The notes beneath the pieces are model-generated. The model saw nothing but the letters and a program-made list of their open reading frames with translations, was not told the DNA's origin and searched no databases. A DNA stretch of 64,000 nucleotides from Plazaster borealis (Eukaryota > Echinodermata > Asteroidea > Forcipulatida > Labidiasteridae): NCBI GenBank assembly GCA_021014325.1, contig CM037473.1, positions 25,782,822-25,846,821 of the forward strand. Reading direction: 5' to 3'. Positions 43,501 through 55,500 of this stretch are shown here, in pieces. The position numbers and the translations under genes are program-made. Numbering within the stretch: position 1 is the stretch's first letter; every line of letters starts with the position of its first letter.

Positions 43501-46500
43501 GCTATTTAAAGTGAGATACAATGTTTTGACAATTTCAAACTCAGGCTTAATGTAAGTGCTATTGAAGGAGATACAATGTTTTTGCACTGACACAACGAGA
43601 TATAGCAACACGCAAACACGTTATTTGATATCTTTGGGGGGGGGGGGAGTTGTTGTTTCTTACAATTTTTCTCTTAATTTTTAAAATTATTTACTAATAG
43701 TTTCAGTGCCTTGTCGTCTCAACCCGAGATAAAACTCATCTGTATCATTTTTATATATATATATTTTTTCTCTGGTTTCCCAGTAGATGGAGGCGTACAT
43801 GGGTTTCAAATTTTTGTTGCTCCTGCTGTCGATTGAATGATTGCTTCTGTGTCAACAAAAATGTTTAAATCCTTACATTTTATTTATTATAATTTCATTT
43901 ACAATATAATTTTAAGGTTGTACTCAAATAATTGCATCTTATATTGAAAACTCTTAAATAATAAAAAATAATATGGTTTGCCATAGTAGGAGACCAGCCT
44001 GTAGGTCCCGTGACCAAATTCTGGGAACGAAGGTTTGAAAGTGTTTTTGTGTTCCCTGATGAATACCAAACAATTTTGACTTGGGCTGCCCCCCTGAAAA
44101 TGTCAGGCATTTCCGGGAGGGGTCAACAAAGGTCACACAGGGGTCAAAATTCAAATATATTCCAATCGTGTCGATATGCATATCAAATTACTCGTCTAGT
44201 CATGAGGATTCCAAAAATGTATAGTTTGTTATACCTCCAACCTTAAATGAAGGCGCTATGGTCTAAAACGTTGAAAGGTCAATGCACTTTTGATTTCGCC
44301 AACACAGTTAACATTGTCCGATTCTAATAATTTTAGTGTCTAATAATATGTTTTCTGACATGGCCAATTCAACTATGAAATTTTTAAAAGTTAAAGTGGT
44401 TGCCATAACCTTCAAAATTTCAAAATGGCTGCTCAAAGGTTTATCCCAGGAAGCAAGCCCATATGGGGGCTATACTTTAAAAAAAAATTCTTAGTTGAAT
44501 TTGCCATGTCAGAAAACATATTATTAGACACTAAAATAAATAGAATCGGACAATGTTGACCGTGTTGGTGAATTTGACCACCAGTCAAAAGTGCGTTGAC
44601 CTTTTGACGTTTTAGACCAGAGCGCCTTCATTTAATCCACACCCATAAGGGCCCCAGGGCCCCATATGGGTTGGCCCCGGCCCATACGGCCCAGATATTT
44701 CCCATAGGCCCCCATATATGGGCTTGCTACCTGGGATAAACCTTTGAGCAGCCATTTTGAAATTTTGAAGGTTATGGTAACCACTTTAGCTTTTAAAAAT
44801 TTCTTAGTTGAATTTGCCATGCCAGAAAACATATTATTAGACACTAAAATTATTACAATCGGACAATGTTAACTGTGTTGGCGAAATCAAAAGTGCATTG
44901 ACCTTTCAACGTTTTAGACCATAGCGCCTTCATTTAAGGTCGGAGGTATAACAAACTATACATTTTTGGAATCCTCATGACTAGACAAGTAATCTGATAT
45001 GCATATCGACACAATTGGAATATATTTGAATTTTGACCCCTGTGTGACCTTTGTTGACCCCTCCCGGAAATGCCTGACATTTTCAAGGGGGAAGCTCAAG
45101 TCAAAATTGTTTGGTATTCATCAGGGAACACAAAAACACTTTCCAACCTTTGTTCCCAGAATTTGGTCACGGGACCCACAGGCTAGTCTCCTACCACCAG
45201 CCACCATTTGGCAAAATTAGTGACCCTGCAAATAGAGGTCTTATTCGTGTCTACTTTATAACTCAACCTTTGAACTTTGACCTTTGACTGACCTTGATTC
45301 CGCTGGTTGGGTCTGGGTATTGTCGTAGTCACTGCCTGCTTGACTGACTGGTCTTTCCTCCTTCCCAGATGGATCCTCAGCCTGTGAGAATGAACACATA
45401 GTCATTGTTTCTATGTCCTATTCTAAGAGGTATGAGTAATTATTTAATGGGTGTGTTCGTTTAGATTACACCTGTAAGTAAAACTTACACGAGAGCGTTC
45501 GATTAGCCATCGCGTGATACAAGTGTCTGCCCCGGTGTCAGCCAGAGTGGGTTTCTGGTGGATGCCTGGGTGTAGTTTACGGCTGCACGGAGCACAGCCT
45601 GAGATCAAAAGTGTTTGATATTTCCGGAGGGAGGAAAACCGGAGGGCACAGAGGAAAACCCTTGTGCTATAGGAGAGAACCAACGCACAGCTCTACCCAC
45701 ATTTGGCCCTAGCCGGGTATCGAACCAGGGTCCCATTGGTGAGAGGCGAGCGCTTTACGCACTGAAGGAAAACTAGATGCTGTGGTATCACCTAAGCCCT
45801 TTGTGGCGTGTCGTGGCCGAGCGGTCTAGTTCACCGAACCCAAGCTCTGGTGTTGTCAGCAGAAGAGTGTGGGTTTGAATCCCGGTCATGACACTGGTGC
45901 CCTTGAGCAAGGCACTTGACCATAATTACTTCATAAAAAGTTGGGAAGGTAGAGCAGAATGCTCTACCAGCCAGGCTCCTAGTGGATGATACCCATGCCT
46001 ACATCCTTACGGACTATGTAGGGGGTAACCCTGTTTCAGCCCCAGGAGTAGGTGGCAACGTGCCCCTAGTGACACTTGATTTGGGTCGACAGCCCAAATC
46101 AGTTAGGTGTATAGCCCTCACCTTGAAGTGGCCGTCCAGCCTTGTAATGTTAAGCCAAATAAAAATAAAAACATGTTTAGCGTCCTGCCTTTTTGAAAAA
46201 AGGAAGGAGGGCCTATTTTTTTTCTTTTTCAAAAATTGGCCCGCAGACACAACTTCAAGACAACCAACTCGGCTATTTTTCAAGATGGTTGCCAGCTTTT
46301 TTCGGTGTGCTTAAGTCTAAAATACGATCTAATTTATATTTTAACATAAAATCGTCAGGGATCGTTAAAAACGTATCATTTTTTCCAAAAAATTGCGCTA
46401 AACATGTCTTATTTTTTAATTGGCCTTAGGCAAAATCTCATAGAAAAATAAAAATAAAAATCTTACCTCAGCACCATCCCCGGCGTCTGTAATTGATGGG

Positions 46501-49500
46501 AGGTTGGCATTGACACTCCTCCCCTTCCCCTCAGGGGCGGCGGCCTCCGGGGCGGCGGCAACAGGCACGGCACTCTCAGGCACGATACAGAAAGGTTTAG
46601 AGCTTGACAGACGAGTGTCAATCATGGACATTGGCCGGCCGGAGACCCTGGGGGAACGGTTGATGTTACCAGCTGCTTTTGGTTGGTAGCTTTCCAAGTC
46701 ACGAGTCTTCTGTGGGAAGTCCATGCGTCGCTGGATAGCCCGCAGCTGTTCATTTTCCTCTTTGAGTTTATCAACCTTGTAATATAAACAAAAATCATTT
46801 CTTAATTGACCTTATAAAGGCATCGTACACATTTGGTAATTGGAGCCTATTGTTTGTTTCAAACCTAGACAGTTGTAGATATATACCATAAAACTAACCT
46901 GTGAAAATTTCATTTCAAAAGGTGGTAGCGTTTTTGAGATATTGCCGAAAAAATCTGGAGCGATTATGCCCACACAGGAAGAATAATCTGCATTGGAATA
47001 CACACTCTGAGGTAACGCTTCTCAGATTCAAATGTTTTGGGGGATAAAAAAGTGATATATTTTTCCATAACTGCAGTACTTAGAAGTGAAAAGTTTCTCA
47101 AAATGCATTATACTATCCAAAGCTGCTGTACTTCTTACCAAGTTCTAATCCAACTTTTGATCGATTTATATCGTATGTAATTTGGCTTAAGTCTACTTTT
47201 CACTTCTTCTGTTTCACGCCAAGGGCTCTATTGTGCAGTCTTCGGAAATTATTAATAACTAGTTTTTATGTAGCACTTTATCTACGGGTGTCTTAATGCA
47301 CTAATGGTTTTGAATCTTTTGAATTATGAGACCCATTTATGTAACACCTTGTAAGTGTTTACAAGGTGCTGCGGTGCATTCAGGAACCACTGCCAGAAAC
47401 ACCAAGGCGAACCCCTTCTCTTAGCGATAACTGTGTAACTGGGTTCTTTTATGTGCATTACACAACACACGGGACCAACGGCTTTTGTCCCAAGGCAGCA
47501 AGGATAAGTAATAATGGTTAAGTGTCTTGGTTAAGGACACAAGTGTCATGACCAGGACTCAAACCAACACTCTGCTGATCAGAAACACCAGAGCTCGGTG
47601 CTCTTAAACGCTTGGCCATAGCATGCCACATTCATGTGTTTTTGTAAACAACATTATTTCTGCCGTGAACTCACCATCGACTGCAGCATGTGGACGTCTT
47701 GGTTGAGATCTTTGTTCATGGCCAGAAGCTGAGCCACCTTAGCCTCTGAGGAAACCAGCTGCTTCTTGACTTGAAGGAACTCCTTAAGATTAATGTGCTC
47801 CTCCGAAACATCTGAGCTGGCACTCTGTAAGGAAGCACAAATTTCATTTCATTTCATTTCATACGTTCTAAACAAGATTGGTCTGTACAATTACATTTGG
47901 GCCGTCAAGTTGGTGTAGTGGTATCTTTCCTCGCCTTCCACCTCTAGGACCCCGGTTCAAATCCCACCAGGGGCACTATGTGGATTGGGTTTTCAGTCCC
48001 TACCTGATTGCGTGGGTTTTCCCTCAAATAATTCTCTGGGGTTTTCCTCCCACATCTAAAACTGAAACTTCCTTCTTTGTCTTCTCTCCATGGGGTTCTT
48101 GGCTAGTACAGTAATTAAGTTCGCGTTTCTGAGAGTCCTTGGCTTCACAACCAGAATAAATAAATAAAACGCACATGTACAATGTACACGTACATGACAT
48201 GGTTTTATCAGCAGAGAGGGGACAGTAGAACAAAGGAACACAAAAGGAACAGTGCTGTTCTCACACTGGAATCCTTTGTATTTTGTGTCCTCTCATTTTT
48301 TTCGTGTGCTTAGTCTATGGAGAATGTTAACTTAGAGGGACAGAGAAAAATCCTCACATTGATAGCAATAAATTGATGGATGTACATATGTAGGGATGAG
48401 ATTTGATGTATGTGAAAATTCTTGAAAGTAAATTGCTGGCCTGGGGTACCCCCTTTTTCTAGACATTTTTACAACTCAGGAGGTTTACAGACTCTGTGCA
48501 TCGCCAGAAATACAAAACTACAGGTTTGGACACAGTGTGGACTATTTCTTTCTCTCTTTGATGACTACTTTTCTTCTTTCAAGAAAATCTGAAGGCTCAA
48601 GGAGGTTTTGAGAAAATCCTGAGAAATCACATGGCTGCATATAAGAGGAGAGAAGGTTCCTTGAGAAGCAAAATGTACAGTACATGTACATGTACATGTA
48701 TGTGACTATCTGGGTACACTAAAAAATGTAATATTTATTATTCGGGGAGATTTATTCAGAGGCAAGTCTAATTCGCCGTATTATTGACCGTGTGAGGGCG
48801 TATGTGGACTAATTTCACGCGATAAAAAACAAGTAAACAAACATTTTGTTTTTTTCATTGTTGTTATTATTATGTTTATGTATTGTGTCATTGATGCAAG
48901 AAAACTACATACAGGCAATTAAAATAAGATGAAACTGTAATTTTGATGCAAGACATTCCCTGATGAAAGCACCCTCATGCGATCAATTGCTCTATGATGT
49001 GAACAACTCTGGGTTCACAAAGAAATTACACAGTGTAAACTGCTAAAAAAGGGTATTCTTGAAAACAGAACAAATCTAATTTTAGGAAAACTTTTCTTGT
49101 GTCACTCCCAAAAAAATCCTATTAGAATATCTTTCTAGGAAGTGACACAAGAACATTTTTCTTGAAAAAAGATTGTTTTTTTATTTCAAGAATACCATTT
49201 TAGCAGTGTAGTTGATTGGCCATTATGGGATAAGTAGTCTATACTCAAGAAGATAAAAACACTCTGAGCGTTGTATGCATGTACAATGTGTATAAGTAGA
49301 GCACATTGTGTTGAGAGGCAAGACTACACATGTGACCCTCGTCTGGGCTCACAGTGAGCTCACAGGAGGATGACCGTACAAGGATGATCACAAGACTTCC
49401 ACAGAGGATGTCTGGTGCCTTGTTCGTTATTAGATAATTGGGTGCTTTGAAGGTTGAACTGATGCCCGTGAGGCTCTTGCTACTCTCAGGAGGTTGTGTC

Positions 49501-52500
49501 TGAGCTAATGGCTTGTGCATAAGGCTAGGGCTAGCTGGGTTCTCCCCAGGGTTCAAAACTGTGGGGGCATTCTGGACCAAAGTTTTGGAAGTTTGGCCGA
49601 AGCACGCTGAATTGAAACGAGGTCCTCGGAATGTTGTTTACTTGGTGTGATCTGGGGCTTTGTAAACAATTTTATCTTCATGATTTTTGTGAATTTGATC
49701 TTCTTCTTATTTGTTGGTTTGTATCTGCCGCAATTTGCATACAGGGTACCAGCCTGCAATTCGCGTGTAAACAACCCGATAATAATAATAATAATAATAG
49801 TGGCTTCTTATTCTTATATAGCGCACAATTTCGTCATACAGACTCGTTACACTACGCAATGTAGCTTCTGCATGACGCTAGGGTCAAATTTCATAAAGCA
49901 GTTGAGTTGTAAATGTTTCTGTTGCTAATAATAAGCAAGCAGGGAACCAATCATGAGCAATGTTAAGTACATGTTTTTTCACTGGTAACCCATTTCTGCT
50001 AAGCAGAAGTTTTTGTGCTTAGCAATTTGTTTGTGATTAACAGCTGTATGTAATTGGGCCTCATATCACCATGTCTGTAATGGTCCCAGTGATGTTAACT
50101 CTTTTACTTCAGTGGTCAAAACTGTGGGGCATTCTGGGCCAAAATTTTGGGACGTTTGGCCGAATTCAGCGCGCTTCGGCCAAACATCCCAAAATTTTGG
50201 TGAATTGAAACAAGGTTTGATACTTGGTTTTTTTCTTGGTTTTCAAAGCCCTACTGTGCAATTTGGAGCATTCTATATGTTTTTGGTTTTTTGCGTATCG
50301 GCCGATTTGTTGGCGCATCGGCACGCAATTGGCGCGTATCGGCCCAATACGCTAGCTTGTGCATGGGGAATACCCTGAAACGAATAAAATGATTTGTTTG
50401 ATATTACATGAAACTTTATGTAACATTCTCCTAGATATCCCGACAAATGTAAAGAAAAGTCAAGGTCTACCTTCTTTGAAGAACCCTCAGAGAAACTCTT
50501 TGCCATTGCCGGAGCCATCTCAACGACATTAACAACAACAATAACAATAACAACAAAGTGCACAGGCACACAAGTATACAGCGACAACAGCGATAGAGTC
50601 ATGCACTCGCCGTCTAACTCCCACAGTAAGCCAGCATCTTCTGAGACTGAGAAATACAATAATCTTCACGTGGCCGGCTTCAGTAACCTCTTAGTAATTA
50701 GCAGTGCCTGGAATAGAACAACTTGAAACTACCCCAGGGACCGTACAATGGAGGAAGTGGCATTTCCACTGTTGCTGCTACCTTGTATGGACCCGGGGAT
50801 GGGGGAATTTGGGGAGGGACATTAATAAACTATGTGAGAAAGAGAAGTATAGAACGAATAGGTACAAGTTTTAACACGTTAAAGGTACAGAGCAGTTGCA
50901 ACTTTTGGGGAAATTATATTGGGTTATTAATAATAATAATAACAATTTAGTTCTTATAAAGCCCTGTGCCCAATTTCATAGAGCTGCTTAAGCAGAAAAT
51001 ACTGCTCAACAATTGCTTGATAAGCAGAAATGAGCAGGATACCAGTCACAAATTGTACATCTGACATGGTAATTTGGCTGGTAACCTTATTCTGGTAAGC
51101 ATAATTTTTGTTATGCTTAGCTACTTTTTGTGCTTAAGCAGCTCTGTGAAATTGGGCCCTGAAGTACAAAACATTTCTGCTTAGCAGAATATGGTTACCA
51201 GCCTAAATCCCATCTCACATACACAATCTTTGACTGGTAATCCGCTTATTTTTGTTTAGCATAAATCTGTTAAGCAATATTTTCTGCTTAAGCAGCTCTA
51301 TGAAATTGAGCCCTGGGGTCGATTTCACAAAACTCTTCCTAACTTAGGACTAGTCCTAGGCAATGCTAAGAGATAGGACTAGTCTTAAGTTAGGACCAGT
51401 GCTTAAGACTAGTCCTATCTCTTAGCATTGCCTAGGACTAGTCCTAAGTTAGGAAGAGTTTTGTGAAATCGACCCCTGGTCGTTGAGCCAATAACATCAC
51501 TGTAATCTTTCTCAGCTCCCTGGGGAGTATACAGCCCTGGGCTGCCGTGGCCTTCAGAAGACTTTCTCAAACACAATATCAACCTCTACCCTTGCAGGTA
51601 CCAATTTGGGCCCAGACGGCAGTGAGACAGTACAATAACAATAATAATACTTGGTTCTTATATAGCGCTTTATCACATCCAAATGGGCGTATCAAAGTGC
51701 TCAGTATTTTTTATGATGAGGCCTATTCATTTGTAGCACCATGTAATGGTTTACAAGGTGCTGTGGCGCAATATGATGCCGATCAAACCAGGAACACCCG
51801 GGCGAAGTATGAATAAACCCAGTACAATAAGGAGAGTATAATAAAAAAACATGACAAATAAAATATTAATGAAAAATAACAAATAATACTAAAAACGATC
51901 ATCACTTTGATACACGCCCTAAATCAGTCCAACAAATGAATCAAAACCTTCTTGGAGTTCATTCTTTTAACAATTTAATGCAAACCACTTTCCACAATCT
52001 CCAAACAAAAAAGTGTCCTCAAAAATACTTTGGTGAATACCACAAAATCCTCTGAAATTAATAACATCCTGATGAAAATGACCACGGTTTATGTACGGAG
52101 ATGTAAAACGGGCAGCCTGTACCCAGAGTGATAGTCTCCTGACATGGCTCTTCTGTGCAGGAAGTTTCAATTATTTCAATAATGTGTAGGAGGGGAGATA
52201 TGCAGCGTTCTCACTTAACAGGCCAAATGCCAGTTAAATCACCCGAGGACCAGTCAAAATTCTCTCCAAGTGGTCCAGCTGGCTAGTTCAGTGTTATAAT
52301 TTGTTTTTACCCTTACACCAATGTGTATTAAGCACTGTATACTCAGTACTTTCCCGAGTTCTGTGAAAATAATCCACAGGCAAATCACTCGGGTGGGATT
52401 CGAACCCACGACCTTTGCATTGCTAGAGCAGATGTCTTACCACAAGACCACCGAGCAATCGGTGTAAGGGTAAAACAAAATTATATTCTTCATCCTGATG

Positions 52501-55500
52501 CAAAATTAACATCTATTAAACCGTTGCGATACCCGCTGCTAGCACATAGGATTCGAACTGCCTCTAGCCACCGGGCTATCTCGGTGGTCCTGTGGTAAGA
52601 CATCTGCTCTAGCAATGCAAAGGTCATTGGTTCGAATCACACCCGAGTGATTTGCCTGTGCGTTTTTTTCACAGAACTCGGGAAAGTACTGAGTATACAG
52701 CGTTTAAAACATCGGTGTAAGAGTACAAGCATATTCTTTATCTCCGATGCAAAAATAACATCTATTAGTTCAGTGTTGAAAGGCATCCGTATTTCATTTG
52801 AAAGATTGACTAGTGAAAAAACTAACGGACTAGTAAAAAGACAAGCCAGCTGGTCCTGCTGGCCAGTCACTAAAAATATCAAGGGCGACCCCTGTTATGG
52901 TATGATGGATGCGAAGGGTGAGAAGGTTGTACAGAGGGATGGGGGTTGAGGGTCACCCTGGTGAGGGGGTTTGAGCCTCAGTGAACCGTTATTTTATGGT
53001 GTGTATTCAAACATTTTATTGGATTAGAGCCAAAACAGTAGAAATGCAAAATCTAAAAAATAAAAAAAGATTTAAAGCCGCTTTCAAGAATCATCTTATC
53101 TCCTAGTATATAGCATAGTTTGCATGTATTTTGTCTTGGGTTTTTTTCTACATTCATACCGTTCGCTTTAATTGTGCTTTATTTATTTTGCTTGCATTAC
53201 CACTTTCATTAACTGTGTCGTTGTATCACTAGTATAATTTTTCGTATGTCCGTCTGATGTCTACTAAGTTTATGTCCACTCCGTTTGTTTGTCTGTTTTT
53301 GTTTCATTGTTTTGTTTTGTTTTGTCTTTTGTATTTTGTCTTCCTTGTTCAATATTGTTTATTTAAATATATTTTTTGTTTGTGTTTAAGGCATTCCGTT
53401 TATAAGCTTCGGCTTCTTGTGTGATGCCTCCACTAAGTAGTTTTCTTGTATCAATTGTTTTGTTTTTCTAAAGTGATTATCCATGTGGAAATAAATGTTG
53501 ATGAATTGAATTGAATTGAATTGAAATTAAAAAAAATGATATAAAAAACACACAAAAATAAACAAACACTCACCTGTGATTTAGATCCCTCTCTAAAAAA
53601 AGCACCAGATTTGGAACGGCCCTCTGCCCGGTCCCCATCATCGTCATCATCTGACGCAACGCTGTCGTACACCGGCTCATTATCGTCCAAGAAAACGTTG
53701 ATATTATTGAGGGGTGGTTTCTCATGGAGAGGTGGAGGAGGGGCACGGTGGATTTCCACAGTTTCTAGAAAAGCCAAGACATAATATAAAGAAGGGCATG
53801 ATCAAGAGTGGCTTTAGATGGTGCATTGTGGCGTGTCGTGGCCGAGCGGTCAAGTGCACTGGACTCAAGCTATGGGCCCAATTTCATAGAGCTGCTTAAA
53901 GCACAACAAGGAGCTAAGCACAATAAAACCTTGTTACCAGAATAAGGTTACCAGCCAAAATACCATTCCACATGTACCACTAGTGGCTGGTATTCTGCTT
54001 ACTTTTGCTAAGCAGAAAATTTCTCAGCAATTTTAGCTCCTTAAGCAGCTATATGAAATTGGACCCTGGCGTTTCTGATCAGCAGAATGTAGATTTCACA
54101 AAGAGTTAAGATTGATCTTAACTGTGTATCAATCTTGATCGCTAAGCAAAGTGTGATGTCACAATACAAATCACTATGGTGATACTGACAACTCATCTTA
54201 AGATGAATTTTAGTGCTTTGTGAAATCCGGCCCTGGGCTCGAAACTTGTGTCCTTAAGCAAGACACTTAACCATTAATGCTTCGTCCTTCGGATCGGACG
54301 TACAGTCGTAGGTGCCGTGTGTTGTGCATGCACGTAAAAGAACCCAGTTACACTTATCGCTAAGAGAGAAGGGGTTTACCCCGTGTTTCTAGCAGTGGCT
54401 GCTGAATGCGCCGCAGCACCTTCTAAACCCTAAGGTGCTCCATAAAGGGTATTATCATTTAAAAACAGCAAACTTCAAAACCCTGTCTTAAAACAATAAT
54501 AATAAGCGCTTTAAGATGCCCGTAGAAAAAGCGCTATGTAAAAAATATTATGTAACTTGAGTCACACCGGTGGTGATCTTTACCTTTGTCAATAGAGGGC
54601 CGCGTGAGTGAGAGGGTACCCTGTTGTCTCCTCTTGGCCTCTTTAAGAATGTCGATGATCAGTGTGGCAAACTCTCTTGCGCTGAACCGAGCCAATTTCT
54701 GGCGACCCTGGATTGATTGGAGGTAGATAATGCACTTTTACGATTTCTGGATCTGCACCATGTAAACTTCAAAAAGGAAGGTCTTTGGCATTGTTTTTTA
54801 ACTCTTTCATGCACCGACTGGTTTAAATCCCTTTAGAAAAATAGTTGAACAGCAAAAAATAAAGATCGCATAACCACACAGTTTTCAGAACGGGAAAGAG
54901 GACTCTTGAGGGTGCTATTATAACCTGTTTTTTTGGGGGGGTCGTCATTTGCAAAAATCAAGTAAACAATTAATGTGTCCATATGATCAATTTATCATTA
55001 AAACAAATAGTGCATGAAAGGGTTAACCTTCCTTCTCTTGGTTAATTTTTGTTAACAAGACACTTAAACCATAATTGCTTCTCGTCAACCAGGAGTAAAT
55101 GAGTACCTGTGAGGTTAGAATTTGTTGAGAATGATTAGCAACCTCTGCTCCCATTTGGCTGCCGGTGCTGCATACTCCAAAGGAGCTCAGAGGATTTCAG
55201 AAATGCTTAGGGACCGATGAACGGGGGTAAAAACATTGTAAGAGGAGCACTACTTGAAAAAGTACACAATTGTTACACGTCATTGTTATTATTATTATTA
55301 TTACTATTATTATTACTAGAAATATGGACAGATGGTTTTCACATACCTGGTTTCTTGTGGAGGACAGCTCTGGGTTCAGTGGCAGGAACGGAACCGTTTT
55401 ATCAGCGCCAATAAAATTGGGTTTCTGTAAGGATGACCAAACTGTTGCATAAAAAGACACAGAAAGAAATTAGCTCATGAATATGCGACAGAATTCACAT

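Larger units (their letters stand above)
53827..54545 (+). repeat. SINE-L interrupted by two elements
   Basis: Head 53829-53873 (GGCGTGTCGTGGCCGAGCGG to ACTCAAGC). A family-G MITE follows (53874-54066), then a short SINE stretch (TGGCGTTTCTGATCAGCAGA), then a fold-back (54090-54230), then the body from GGGCTCGAAACTTGTGTCC on. Confidence 0.8.

Noticed and set aside
43164..43611. Cys/His/Phe-rich frames on the minus strand
   Set aside because: Translation of the 38-bp tandem repeat; several frames open simultaneously.
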